A stretch of 64,000 nucleotides of DNA. Source: Marinobacter excellens HL-55 (GTDB lineage: Bacteria; Pseudomonadota; Gammaproteobacteria; Pseudomonadales; Oleiphilaceae). The notes below the pieces were generated by a model, which saw only the letters and a program-made list of their open reading frames with translations, ran no database searches and was not told the DNA's origin. Of this stretch, positions 26,791-36,487 are shown in pieces. The stretch lies in NCBI GenBank assembly GCA_001314845.1, contig LJZQ01000023.1, positions 1-64,000 on the forward strand. The letters are read 5' to 3'. Every line of letters begins with the position of its first letter. Position 1 is the first letter of the stretch. A program made the position numbers and the translations under genes.

Positions 26791-29616
26791 ATGTCATTTC
26801 CAGCAGAGAGCCCCATGCAATCACACCGCCAACTCGCTCAGGTTTCCCTGGCCTTTCTCATTGCCTCTGCCATTACCCTGGGCATGCTGGTGCTCACCAT
26901 TGTGCTGGTGGGCCAGAGTTTCCGAGGCATGGAACAGGCCAAGGTGACTGCCGCCAGCGCCACCGCCCGACAGCTGGCGGTCAGTGTCGATGACCGGATC
27001 AATGCCATTACCCAACCCCCGTCTACCGCCCTGGCGGTACTGCGACACGATCCACTAACCATCGCTGACAACCTTGAGCAACGCCTCGAGAGGTTACCGG
27101 TTGTCGCCGACATTCTGTCCAGCAGTAGCGTGGTCAGTGCAGTGTACGCCGGTTACGGCAATGGCGATTTCTTCCTGTTCCGAAAATTACAAAGCTCCGG
27201 CTCGGCGCAGTTTCCGGATGCGCCGGCTGATAGCCACTTCCTGTTACAGAGTCTGGTCCGCAATGGCACAAGCCATACCGGCATCTGGCGTTTTTACGAC
27301 CGCGAACTGAATCTGGTCGAACACCGAGTGTTACCCAGCTACGATTACGATCCACGGCAACGACCATGGTATCTGACCGCTCAGGCAGCCGAGGGCCTCC
27401 GGCTCTCGGCGCCCTATGTCTTTTTCACAACCGGGGAAACCGGGCTCACCCTGTCGCAACAAGCCAGCAGTCTGTCCACCACGGTACTCGGCGTCGATGT
27501 GACCGTGACGGATCTGGGCGCCCAACTCACGGAACTGAAGCAAACCCCCGACAGCCGCATAGCCATCCTGAACGCCTCTGGCGAATTGCTGGCCAGTTCG
27601 TCGCAACTCAAAAAGCCCGATGGGGTGGTTCTGAGTGCCCTGCAGCCTGAAGGTTCAGCAGGCATCAGCCAGTTCAGCAGTGGCAACCGCGACTGGTACG
27701 GCATCAGCGAACCCCTTGAAGCTCTTCCGGGAGAAGCCTTGTCCATCGTTATTGCCATTCCATCCGATGAGTTGCTGGCTGACGTCTGGACCGCCCTCAC
27801 CCGGCAAACCTTGATCGCCGGCGCCATTGCCCTGATGTTGCTGGTGGTCGGCTGGCTATTGGGGCGCCGGGTGGGCAAGCCGATTGAACTTCTGACCGAT
27901 CAGGTCAGTCGGCTCTCCAGGTTCCGGTTTGATACTCAGGTTCGTTCAAACTCGCACATCCGGGAGGCCTCTGCCCTGGGCGTTGCCCTGGACGACATGG
28001 CCCGCACCATACGCAGTTTTCAGAGCATCTCGACGGTACTCAACCGGGGCCAGGACCTGAACCAGTTGTTGAAAGACATTCTTGAACAGCTGGTCGGCAT
28101 CGTGGGCCAGAAACGGGGCGCGGTGTATCTGTACAGCAGTCACGATCATAAACTGGAGTTGTCGGTTAACCGTGATCTGGAGTTGCCTGCCTCAGTACAC
28201 CCTATCCCGCCAGACGCAGACGACAACGAAGTTATCCGGGAGCTTCGCAAATACATAACGGGTCATCCGGTGTTTGCCATCCTCAGAAACCGTCGCCGAA
28301 AATTGATTGGCGTTCTGATTATCGAGATTGAACACGGCAATCAGACCAACCTGAGCGACGATCTGATTGTCTTTGTGGACGAAATTGCCGGCTCGGCTGC
28401 CGTCGCCATTGAAACCCGGGAACTGATCGAAAGCCAGCAAGCCTTGCTGGATGGCATTATCCACCTGGTCGCCAACGCCATCGACGCCAAATCTCCTTAC
28501 ACCGGTGGTCATTGCGAGCGAGTGCCTAAACTGGCTCACATGCTTATTGCGCAGGCAGAGCAAAGCACCGAGCCGCCTTTCGCCCGTTTCCGGATGACCG
28601 AAGACGAGCGCTATGAGTTCCACCTGGCCGCCTGGCTGCACGACTGCGGCAAGATCACCAGCCCGGAATACGTGGTCGACAAGGCCGTTAAACTGGAAAC
28701 CATCCACAATCGAATTCACGACATTCGAACCCGCTTTGAGGTGCTCCACCGTGATGCGGAAATCGACTGCCTGAACGCTTGCCTATCCGGGGAGGACCCC
28801 GAGACGGCCGCCAATCGCAGAGACAAACAGCAAGACCAACTGCAGCTGGATTTCGCCTTCCTGGCCCAAGCAAATCACGGCAGCGAATCCATGGCAGAAG
28901 ACGATGTGCAACGCATCCGTGATATTGGCAGCCGAACCTGGCTCAGGCACTTCAGCGATCGTCTGGGGTTGTCTGGCGACGAACAACAAGCGATGGCAGG
29001 CATCCCCGAGCCCCCCCTTCCTGCGCAAGAGCCCCTGCTGGCCGACAAGCCATGGCACATCCGGGATTGGGGCGATCTTGTACCACCGGTGCGTAAAGGC
29101 GATCCTCGCAACCGGTGGGGCTTTGACATGAAGCTGCCGGAACACGCCCAAAACAGGGGGGAACTCCACAATCTCACCTTGCGGTACGGTACACTGACCG
29201 AAGAAGAGCGCTTCAAGATCAACGAGCACATCGTGCAAACCGTTTGTATGCTTGACGCGCTACCCCTGCCCGATCGCCTCGCCAGGGTTCCCCGACTGGC
29301 TGGCACCCATCACGAACGCATGGATGGCCTGGGCTACCCGTACGCCCTGGACGGCAGCAAGATGAGCATCCCGAAAAAAATCATGGCGGTGGCGGATGTG
29401 TTTGAGGCGCTGACTGCGGTAGACCGGCCCTACAAAGAGGGCAAAACCCTGACACAGGCACTCACGATCATGGCGGACATGGTCGACAAAGGGCACATCG
29501 ACCCCGAGGTATTCGATCTGTTTGTAAGCTCGGGTGTATGGCAACAGTACGCCAGGGAGCACCTGCGCCCGGAGCAGATTGATGACGTTGATGAAAGCCA
29601 GTTCATGAAGCGATGA
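26791..29616 (+). CDS. Membrane sensor with Cache, HAMP, GAF and HD-GYP-type phosphohydrolase domains
   Basis: 941 residues. A first membrane helix (VSLAFLIASAITLGMLVLTIVLVG) is followed by a periplasmic dCache-like domain to about 325. A second helix (LIAGAIALMLLVVGWLLGRR) leads to HAMP, then GAF (LNQLLKDILEQLVGIVGQKRGAVYLY), then the HD-GYP region. HDCGK starts at residue 617 and HHERMDGLGYP at 840, with the later IMAVADVFEALTAVDRPYK. The HD and HHE motifs are 223 residues apart, far more than in RpfG-type enzymes, so a large insertion splits the domain. Cyclic-di-GMP hydrolysis is likely but unproven. ATG 26815 is an alternative start. Confidence 0.9.
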   Translation: MSFPAESPMQSHRQLAQVSLAFLIASAITLGMLVLTIVLVGQSFRGMEQAKVTAASATARQLAVSVDDRINAITQPPSTALAVLRHDPLTIADNLEQRLERLPVVADILSSSSVVSAVYAGYGNGDFFLFRKLQSSGSAQFPDAPADSHFLLQSLVRNGTSHTGIWRFYDRELNLVEHRVLPSYDYDPRQRPWYLTAQAAEGLRLSAPYVFFTTGETGLTLSQQASSLSTTVLGVDVTVTDLGAQLTELKQTPDSRIAILNASGELLASSSQLKKPDGVVLSALQPEGSAGISQFSSGNRDWYGISEPLEALPGEALSIVIAIPSDELLADVWTALTRQTLIAGAIALMLLVVGWLLGRRVGKPIELLTDQVSRLSRFRFDTQVRSNSHIREASALGVALDDMARTIRSFQSISTVLNRGQDLNQLLKDILEQLVGIVGQKRGAVYLYSSHDHKLELSVNRDLELPASVHPIPPDADDNEVIRELRKYITGHPVFAILRNRRRKLIGVLIIEIEHGNQTNLSDDLIVFVDEIAGSAAVAIETRELIESQQALLDGIIHLVANAIDAKSPYTGGHCERVPKLAHMLIAQAEQSTEPPFARFRMTEDERYEFHLAAWLHDCGKITSPEYVVDKAVKLETIHNRIHDIRTRFEVLHRDAEIDCLNACLSGEDPETAANRRDKQQDQLQLDFAFLAQANHGSESMAEDDVQRIRDIGSRTWLRHFSDRLGLSGDEQQAMAGIPEPPLPAQEPLLADKPWHIRDWGDLVPPVRKGDPRNRWGFDMKLPEHAQNRGELHNLTLRYGTLTEEERFKINEHIVQTVCMLDALPLPDRLARVPRLAGTHHERMDGLGYPYALDGSKMSIPKKIMAVADVFEALTAVDRPYKEGKTLTQALTIMADMVDKGHIDPEVFDLFVSSGVWQQYAREHLRPEQIDDVDESQFMKR

Positions 29617-29666
29617 TCAAAAACACGTATATTCTACGGACTGATCTACTCATTAAGGACGTCTGA

Positions 29667-30449
29667 ATGCTGTTTGCAATGATTTTCGGTGGCCTGATCG
29701 GTTACGCCATCGGTCGTTTTCCGGGACTTCTGGTCGGCGCTGCCATTGGCGCTTTTCTGTTTCAAAGGTTAAAAAGCCGCCTGATTGGCAAAATCCAGGA
29801 CCTTCAGGTGAGTTTTATCGAATCGGTGTTCGCCGTAATGGGCGCTCTATGCAAGGCCGATGGCGTGGTTACCCGGGATGAAATCGAATTGGCCGAGGCG
29901 ATGTTCACTCGGTTCCGCCTTAATGAAGATCAGAAAGGTATCGCCCGGGAGGCTTTTAACCGCGGCAAGTCGCCAGACTTCGATCTGGATGCCGAACTCC
30001 GTCAATTTTTACAGAGTTCCGGGCGCCAGCCCGCGTTTCTGCAAATGTTCTTGCAGGTTCAGGTTTCGGCAGTCGCCGCTGACGGCAAAGTGCATCCGGC
30101 CGAGCACGACATGCTGGTGCGTGTGGCCCGCGGTCTGGGCCTGCCCGAAAGCCAGGTTGATCAGCTTGAAGCCATGCTGCGCGGCGCCCATGCAGGGCAG
30201 ACCGGTGGCAGCAAGAACTATTCTTCCGGCCAGCAAATTGAGGATGCCTACAAAGTGCTCGGGGTTTCACCCAGCGCATCTGATGCCGACCTCAAGCGTG
30301 CCTATCGCAAGCTCATGAGCGAAAACCATCCGGACAAAATGGCCGGACGCGGGATGCCGGAAAGCATGCGGGAAATGGCAGAGGAACGTACCCGTGACAT
30401 CAGCCACGCCTATGATGTGATCAAGGCGGCACGCAAGCAGGCATCCTGA
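29667..30449 (+). CDS. djlA: Co-chaperone DjlA (TerB-DnaJ membrane protein)
   Basis: 260 residues. A single N-terminal membrane segment rich in Gly (GGLIGYAIGRFPGLLVGAAIGAFLF) is followed by a TerB-like helical domain (FAVMGALCKADGVVTRDEIELAE, then VSAVAADGKVHPAEHDML). The C-terminal J domain, DAYKVLGVSPSASDADLKRAYRKLM, carries the HPD tripeptide in ENHPDKM that stimulates DnaK. This order is that of DjlA, an inner-membrane J protein facing the cytoplasm. It lies 50 bases after the HD-GYP gene. Confidence 0.93.
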   Translation: MLFAMIFGGLIGYAIGRFPGLLVGAAIGAFLFQRLKSRLIGKIQDLQVSFIESVFAVMGALCKADGVVTRDEIELAEAMFTRFRLNEDQKGIAREAFNRGKSPDFDLDAELRQFLQSSGRQPAFLQMFLQVQVSAVAADGKVHPAEHDMLVRVARGLGLPESQVDQLEAMLRGAHAGQTGGSKNYSSGQQIEDAYKVLGVSPSASDADLKRAYRKLMSENHPDKMAGRGMPESMREMAEERTRDISHAYDVIKAARKQAS

Positions 30450-30465
30450 TACCGCATCCGCGCGA

Positions 30466-30488
30466 CGGTCGCCGATACCCGGCGACCG
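30466..30488. repeat. GC-rich hairpin after djlA
   Basis: CGGTCGCCG-ATACC-CGGCGACCG can form a 9-bp stem just after the djlA stop. There is no T run after it on either strand, so it is not a canonical rho-independent terminator. It may protect the mRNA 3' end or be part of a terminator of another kind. Confidence 0.45.
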
Positions 30489-30563
30489 TGATACCCGAAA
30501 TGACATGTCATCACGTTTCAAGGTGCGTTATGGTTTCAACCATTAAACCCGCCGGAGCAAACC

Positions 30564-32030
30564 ATGACCGACAGCCGCCCCACGCCCTTTCATTGTTTTC
30601 AGGATGATGCCCTTGACGAAGATGACGCAACAGGGCTGGCCGCACGCATACGATCCGGCGAAGTGTCTGCCCTGGAGGTCGCCCGGGCCTCAATAGCCCG
30701 GGCACGGCAGGCGCAGACCGTGCTCAACGGTGTGGCCACCGATGACTATGACCGCAGCCTGGATCGCGCCCTCAAACTCGATACAACCGAGGCGCCTTTT
30801 GCCGGCGTGCCCACGTTCATTAAAGACAACACGGATATTCAGGGCCTGCCCACCGGCCATGGCTCGGCGGCCGTGCCACCGAATACGGCCAGCACAACCA
30901 GCCCCTTTGCCCAACAGATGCTGGCGCAAGGTTACCTGTGTTTAGGCAAAAGCACCCTGCCGGAATTCGGCTTTAACGCCACCACAGAGCCAGCCCACCA
31001 ACAGCCCACACGAAACCCCTGGAACCCGCTCTATTCTTCAGGCGCGTCGTCCGGTGGCGCTGCTGCGCTGGTTGCCGCCGGCGTTGTACCGGTAGCTCAC
31101 GCCAACGATGGTGGCGGCTCCATCCGGATACCGGCGGCCTGTTGCGGACTGGTCGGCCTCAAACCCACACGGGGCCGGGTAATCGATAACGACGCAGCCA
31201 AAACACTTCCCATCAACATTGTCAGTGACGGTGTTGTCACAAGATCCGTGCGTGACACTGCAGGTTTCATGGCAGCGGCGGAACAGTACTTCTGCAATCG
31301 AAAACTGCCCGAGATCGGCCAGGTATTCGGGCCCTCCCGCAAACAGTTGCGGATTGGACTGGTTCTGGATTCGATCAACGGCCACAAAACCGATCCCGTT
31401 ACCCGGGAAACGGTCGAGCAGACCGCGCGGTATCTGGAAAAGCTTGGACACATTATCGAACCGATGGACGTTCCCATTGCCAAATCCTTCCCGGATGACT
31501 TCGCACTCTACTGGGGCATGCTGGCGTTCGGTCTGAAAGCCCGGGGCCGAAAACTGATGCACCCGGCGTTCGATAAACGGAAAGTTGACGGGCTAACCCA
31601 GGGACTGGACCGGATGTTCCGGCGAAAATGTTTACAACTACCGGCAGCGCTTTGGCGCCTGAACCGCTCCCAGCAGGACTATGCCAGGCATATGACCAAT
31701 TACGATGCCGTTCTCACACCAGTGCTTGGCCAAACCACCCCTGCATTGGGACATCTCAGCCCGACCATTCCTTTTGACGCCTTATTCGAGCGGCTCACCC
31801 ACTACGCCTGCTTCACACCGCTGGCCAATGCCACCGGGGCGCCGGCCATCTCGGTACCGATGGGATTGACCCGGGACGGCCTGCCGGTGTCGGTGCAGTT
31901 TATGGCGCACCACGGCGATGAGCGCACGTTGCTTGAAATCGCCTACGCGCTGGAAGCCGACCACCCCTGGCCGTTGATCTCCCGGCTACATGCAGACAAC
32001 TATGCTGACGGTGCCGTACTGGTGGTCTGA
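30564..32030 (+). CDS. Amidase-signature family hydrolase
   Basis: 488 residues. The Ser-cisSer-Lys triad is visible: Lys in [12 protein letters not shown], and the Gly/Ser-rich [46 protein letters not shown] with the nucleophile in GGSIR. The family hydrolyses amides of varied carboxylates; GatA is excluded because gatB/gatC and the GatA-specific length are absent. The substrate is unknown. The 3' end overlaps the convergent diguanylate cyclase gene by 31 bases. Confidence 0.92.
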   Translation: MTDSRPTPFHCFQDDALDEDDATGLAARIRSGEVSALEVARASIARARQAQTVLNGVATDDYDRSLDRALKLDTTEAPFAGVPTFIKDNTDIQGLPTGHGSAAVPPNTASTTSPFAQQMLAQGYLCLGKSTLPEFGFNATTEPAHQQPTRNPWNPLYSSGASSGGAAALVAAGVVPVAHANDGGGSIRIPAACCGLVGLKPTRGRVIDNDAAKTLPINIVSDGVVTRSVRDTAGFMAAAEQYFCNRKLPEIGQVFGPSRKQLRIGLVLDSINGHKTDPVTRETVEQTARYLEKLGHIIEPMDVPIAKSFPDDFALYWGMLAFGLKARGRKLMHPAFDKRKVDGLTQGLDRMFRRKCLQLPAALWRLNRSQQDYARHMTNYDAVLTPVLGQTTPALGHLSPTIPFDALFERLTHYACFTPLANATGAPAISVPMGLTRDGLPVSVQFMAHHGDERTLLEIAYALEADHPWPLISRLHADNYADGAVLVV

Positions 32031-33868
32031 GCTTTTGCCTGATTGGCTACCACCCGGTTTCGGCCCTGGCCCTTGGCCTCATAGAGCGCCTCATCGGCGC
32101 AGGCAAAGATCTCTTTGGTGGCATCCGCCCGGGCCGGTGAGACACTACAAACGCCAATGCTGATGGTCAGATGCAACATCTCGCCGGACACCCGGAACGC
32201 GGTTTTCTCGATCTCTGCACGAATACGCTCAGCCACTCTCACCGCACCATCAATCGGCGTATCAGGCAGTAATACCACGAACTCCTCCCCGCCATAGCGA
32301 GCTGCCAGATCCTGCGGGCGGGTAACATGGCGCTGAATACATTGCGCCACCATCTTCAGGCAGTCGTCGCCCACCAGATGGCCATAGGTGTCGTTGAATT
32401 TCTTGAAATGGTCGATATCAAGCACCAACAGCGACATCACCTCTTCAAACCGATAGGCATGAACTACCCCCGCCTGGAACGCTTTATCGAAGTGACCACG
32501 ATTCTTGAGGCCGGTCAGCGGGTCTTTGGCGTTGAGTTCCAGCAGCTGTTCGTTCAACGATTCCAGATCACGAGTCCGCTCCTGAACCCGTTGCTCGAGC
32601 ATGGTGTTGGCCTCTTGCTGAACCCGCAGGGACTTTTCCTGGGCCAGGCGCGCCTTGCGCTCTTCCCGGAGCAATCGCTGCTGCGCTGCGAAAGACCGTT
32701 TCTTTTCACGGTTCAGCCGGTCGGCCAGGGCAAGCGATAACAAGATCACTCCCAGTGCCGAACCTACCTGAGTTGCGTTCTCTGTCAGCAGGTTCCGCGG
32801 CAGGAAAGTGAACTTGTTCAATGCCAGCACAATACCACCCGACAACATGAACACCCATGCGACCGTGTAATAGCGGGCGGCCGGGTCTTTTTTGACCCAG
32901 CGTACAACGCTCAGCACCAGCATGGTGGAACAGCCCACGGCAGCAACCAGAATCGTTGGCAAAATCATGTGTTTGTAAGGAACAAACAGTCCCGCCGCGG
33001 CCATCAGGCCCGCGACCATGATCATCGCCATCGTCCAGCGATTGAGCCACGGGTGCGTCTCAGGCGTGACACTGATAAACCGGATGCTGAACGCACCACC
33101 GAAGACAATGACAAGGTTGAGAAAAACAATGATCGACTGGTCATTCCACCAGGTGCCCTCCGGCCACAGGTATTGAAAGCCAACGCCGTGGAGGCTGGCA
33201 AGGAACAGCGGCATGGTGGTGATGTAGCCCACGTAGTACAGAAAGCTCCGTTCACCCACTGCCATAAAGACAAACAAGTTGTAGAGGATCATCACCAGCA
33301 CCACGCCATAGTACAAGCCCTCCAGCATGCTGCGGCCTTGATCGGCAGCATAAAAGGCATCACGATCCCAGAGCGTGAGCGGCACCTGCATGGAGCTGGT
33401 GGTGTCCACTCTCAGATACACAGAAATCGTCGCACCGGGCGGCAAGAGCATGGGCACAACAAAATTACGGTGATGAATAGGGCGATCGTAAAACGGTTGT
33501 TTGTCGCCCAGAACGAGCGCTTCGGCAGTGCCGGGCAGGTACACCTCAATGTGATCGAGGACCGGATAACCGATTTCCATGAAATTGACCGCTTCGTTCC
33601 CGGTTACATTGCTCACCTGGAAGCGGAACCAGTACACGTCATTGCCATAACCAAAGCTGGCGCTTTCGTCACCGACCTCTGCCCAGGCCTGGTCCGGCAG
33701 GGCCTGGACATCCTGGAAGGACGTTTGAGCGTCTTCCTGCCAGTAATCCACAAACTGAGCCAATTCCAGGCGCTTGGAGTGCTTGTCCCAGACAGCCGGC
33801 TCTGCCAGAAGGGATGATGGCAGCCACAGACAGACAAAGAGCAATAACAATGAACGGAATCTGGGCAC
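32000..33868 (-). CDS. 7TM-DISM diguanylate cyclase
   Basis: 622 residues. A signal peptide ([17 protein letters not shown]) precedes an extracellular 7TMR-DISMED2-like domain ([17 protein letters not shown]) and seven membrane helices from about 180 to 380 ([32 protein letters not shown] onward). A coiled coil ([46 protein letters not shown]) connects to a C-terminal GGDEF domain with active-site GGEEF in [13 protein letters not shown]. It should make cyclic di-GMP in response to an outside signal. No RxxD inhibitory site is obvious. Confidence 0.94.
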   Translation of the reverse strand: MPRFRSLLLLFVCLWLPSSLLAEPAVWDKHSKRLELAQFVDYWQEDAQTSFQDVQALPDQAWAEVGDESASFGYGNDVYWFRFQVSNVTGNEAVNFMEIGYPVLDHIEVYLPGTAEALVLGDKQPFYDRPIHHRNFVVPMLLPPGATISVYLRVDTTSSMQVPLTLWDRDAFYAADQGRSMLEGLYYGVVLVMILYNLFVFMAVGERSFLYYVGYITTMPLFLASLHGVGFQYLWPEGTWWNDQSIIVFLNLVIVFGGAFSIRFISVTPETHPWLNRWTMAMIMVAGLMAAAGLFVPYKHMILPTILVAAVGCSTMLVLSVVRWVKKDPAARYYTVAWVFMLSGGIVLALNKFTFLPRNLLTENATQVGSALGVILLSLALADRLNREKKRSFAAQQRLLREERKARLAQEKSLRVQQEANTMLEQRVQERTRDLESLNEQLLELNAKDPLTGLKNRGHFDKAFQAGVVHAYRFEEVMSLLVLDIDHFKKFNDTYGHLVGDDCLKMVAQCIQRHVTRPQDLAARYGGEEFVVLLPDTPIDGAVRVAERIRAEIEKTAFRVSGEMLHLTISIGVCSVSPARADATKEIFACADEALYEAKGQGRNRVVANQAKAQTTSTAPSA

Positions 33869-34023
33869 GTTAAGCCTCGAGCGATAAGCGCTTTATTATA
33901 TTGATATAAGCTTAACCAGAATTATGTACCAAACATTCGTGGTCCGCTCGCGCTCGGTACCAATCAACGCAAAATGACAAATAAAGATACACAATGTTTA
34001 TTAATTGATCAGAAGAGGACCTG

Positions 34024-34752
34024 TCAGGTAACGAAATTTGGCGAAAATATCGCCAGCACCGCCAAAAAACTTGCTTCCGGCTCGGCGTTTATTACCAGGG
34101 CCTCACCAGACACAGGGTGCGTCAGAGCCAGCCGGGTTGCCGCCAACATCAACCTGCCCTCACCAAACCGCTCAGCAAAATACCGGTTGTGCCGGCCACG
34201 GCCATGGTTAGCGTCGCCGATAATCGGGTGGTTGATGTGCTTCATGTGCCGGCGCAGCTGATGTTTACGGCCGGTTTTCGGAGTCAGCTCCACCAGGCTA
34301 TAGCGACTGGTGGGGTAGCGTTCAATAGCCACAGGCAGCTCAGTGGTCGCCAGTCTTCGGTAGCGGGTCAAGGCCTCACGCACGGGCATGTCCTGCCCCT
34401 TCAAACGACGGTCTTCGGGCTCGTCCCTGAGTGGGTGATCAATATCGCCCTGCTCCGGCGCCCACCCCCTCACCACAGCCAGGTAAGTTTTCGCCACTTC
34501 CCCCGCCATCATCGCCTGGCCAACTGTTCTGGCGGTATCCGGATCGCGGGCAAACAGCAGCACTCCGGAGGTGGGCCGGTCCAGCCGGTGCACCGGACAC
34601 ACATGATCACCCCCGTTCAACGCCCGCGCATATTGCAGGGCAAATTCGGTTTCATGCTTGTCGATGGGGCTACGGTGCACCAGCAAGCCAGCGGGCTTGT
34701 GCACCGCCAGCAGCCATTGGTCACGATAAAGTTCACGCAGAGGGTTCAGCAT
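34024..34752 (-). CDS. truC: tRNA pseudouridine(65) synthase TruC
   Basis: 242 residues from ATG 34752 ([26 protein letters not shown]); a longer frame to 34803 lacks support. The RluA-type catalytic Asp58 is in [14 protein letters not shown], and the family motifs [25 protein letters not shown] and [13 protein letters not shown] follow. Short length without an S4 domain and the [11 protein letters not shown] loop fit TruC, which modifies U65 in tRNA, more than RluA, C or D. It diverges from a chemoreceptor gene. Confidence 0.92.
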   Translation of the reverse strand: MLNPLRELYRDQWLLAVHKPAGLLVHRSPIDKHETEFALQYARALNGGDHVCPVHRLDRPTSGVLLFARDPDTARTVGQAMMAGEVAKTYLAVVRGWAPEQGDIDHPLRDEPEDRRLKGQDMPVREALTRYRRLATTELPVAIERYPTSRYSLVELTPKTGRKHQLRRHMKHINHPIIGDANHGRGRHNRYFAERFGEGRLMLAATRLALTHPVSGEALVINAEPEASFLAVLAIFSPNFVT

Positions 34753-34859
34753 TGTCGTCGATGGCCGATAATAGGATGAATCAAGGGTATGAATTGCCTG
34801 CACGCTCCGGGCTTCCGGATGATACCGCTCTCACTCCACCTGAAACAGGGTTCCTCCTC

Positions 34860-36485
34860 ATGCAATGGTATTCCAAGAGCATCCTGAACCGGATCCTCAC
34901 CATCGTTTTGCTTGCCAACGTGCTGATAGCTTCCGTAGCTGCCATCTATTTCAACAGCTCACTGAACACCCAGAATCAGTACGACCACCTGGTAAGTGAA
35001 GAAATGGTGCAAGCCATGCAAGCCCAGGACATTCTGAGCGACTTCAAAACCCAGGTTCAGGAATGGAAAAATGTACTGATTCGCGGCAGCGACGACGGTC
35101 AGCGAGAAAAGTACTGGCGCAGTTTTCAAAATATGGAAGCAAGCATTCAAGAGCAACTGAATCAGTTGCTGCCACAGTTGGCCAGCAACAATGCAAAATC
35201 TCTGATGCAACGCTTCCAAAGTGCGCACCGGGATATGGGCGAAGCATATCGAGAGGGTTTTCAGGCGTTCGTATCCTCCGGCTATCAGCATGGTGCAGGC
35301 GATCGCGCTGTCGCCGGTATCGACCGAGAACCTGCCACCCTGATTCAGGAAGCCGCAACAAGTATCCGTGACGACGCAGTAGCTCATTCTTCCGACTTAC
35401 GAGAGAGTTCAGCAGCGAACACCTGGTTAATGGGCAGCCTACTGTTGGTCGCTATTGTGCTGGGCACCCTGGCCTGCTTGCTGGTTCTGGTGCGCTCTGT
35501 GGTACGCCCAACCCAGACGCTGATTGGAAAACTCGACAAGATTGGCAGAGGTGACCTATCAGACCCGGTCACACTGAAGCGCCCGGACGAGCTGGGCAAA
35601 CTCGCAAACACCGCCCGCGCACTGCATCGATTCCTGTCGGATACCGGTGAGCTGATGACGCACAATGCCGAACAGCTTGCCGAGACCGGAGCTATGATTC
35701 GTGTCAATGCCGACGCGGTATCTTCGCAGTCAGACCAGGCCCATCAACGCATTGACCAGATTGCCACGGCAATGAATGAAATGTCTGCAACCGCGCAGGA
35801 TGTCGCAAACCACGCGGCGTCTGTTGCCAGCCAGGTGGATGAAACCACCAATCAGACTCGCCAGGCGGACAACCAGATCAACCAGGCTGTGACCAGCATG
35901 AACCGCCTGACAGACCAGATCCGCAGCTCCGCGAAAACCGTTGCCGATCTCGCTCAAAGCGGCCAGCGCGTGGGCGATGTAATGCGCGTGATTCGTGAAA
36001 TCGCAGACCAGACCAACCTGCTGGCCCTGAACGCGGCGATTGAAGCCGCGAGAGCCGGCGAAGCAGGTCGCGGATTTGCCGTGGTTGCAGATGAAGTACG
36101 TAATCTTGCGGCGAAAACCCAAGCTTCGACCGTCGAAATTGACGAGATCATTGCCAACATTCAGTCTGGCTCAAGAGACGCCACCGAGTACATGCAAGCC
36201 TCTGAGGTCGTCGCCAAGGAGAGCAGCGATTCGGTTGATGCCGTGCGCCAGACCCTGGCTGATATAACCCAGCGCATGGCCAGCGTTAATGACGCCACCA
36301 CCCAGGTAGCCACGGCGGCAGAAGAACAAACCAGTGTCAGCGAAGACATCAACCGTAACGTAACGGAAGTCGCAGAAATCTCCGAGGCAATGCACCAGAC
36401 AGCGGCAGACAACCTGCGCACAGTTCCGGAGCTTGAAGCCATGGCAGCAAAAGCCCAGGAGCTTGCTGGCCGTATTCGCAGCTGA
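34860..36485 (+). CDS. Methyl-accepting chemotaxis protein
   Basis: 541 residues from ATG 34860 ([13 protein letters not shown]); a much longer open frame to the left overlaps truC and is rejected. Membrane helix 1 is [20 protein letters not shown]. The periplasmic part is a short helical-bundle ligand domain (to about 180), then helix 2 ([24 protein letters not shown]) and HAMP. The signalling tip [38 protein letters not shown] is canonical. There is no C-terminal CheR-binding pentapeptide. Ligand unknown. The tail ends 2 bases before the convergent RND gene. Confidence 0.95.
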   Translation: MQWYSKSILNRILTIVLLANVLIASVAAIYFNSSLNTQNQYDHLVSEEMVQAMQAQDILSDFKTQVQEWKNVLIRGSDDGQREKYWRSFQNMEASIQEQLNQLLPQLASNNAKSLMQRFQSAHRDMGEAYREGFQAFVSSGYQHGAGDRAVAGIDREPATLIQEAATSIRDDAVAHSSDLRESSAANTWLMGSLLLVAIVLGTLACLLVLVRSVVRPTQTLIGKLDKIGRGDLSDPVTLKRPDELGKLANTARALHRFLSDTGELMTHNAEQLAETGAMIRVNADAVSSQSDQAHQRIDQIATAMNEMSATAQDVANHAASVASQVDETTNQTRQADNQINQAVTSMNRLTDQIRSSAKTVADLAQSGQRVGDVMRVIREIADQTNLLALNAAIEAARAGEAGRGFAVVADEVRNLAAKTQASTVEIDEIIANIQSGSRDATEYMQASEVVAKESSDSVDAVRQTLADITQRMASVNDATTQVATAAEEQTSVSEDINRNVTEVAEISEAMHQTAADNLRTVPELEAMAAKAQELAGRIRS

Positions 36486-36487
36486 CC

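Noticed and set aside
30466..30488. Hairpin after djlA as a rho-independent terminator
   Set aside because: The stem is good, but no T run follows on either strand; it is kept only as a hairpin.
33869..34023. AT-rich gap between the diguanylate cyclase and truC examined for an RNA gene
   Set aside because: Small imperfect inverted repeats are present, but no tRNA fold, terminator with T run, or conserved RNA motif could be made out.
34431..34859. N-terminal extension of the chemoreceptor frame to 34431
   Set aside because: It overlaps truC almost entirely and encodes Pro/Arg-rich sequence; the natural membrane helix begins after ATG 34860.
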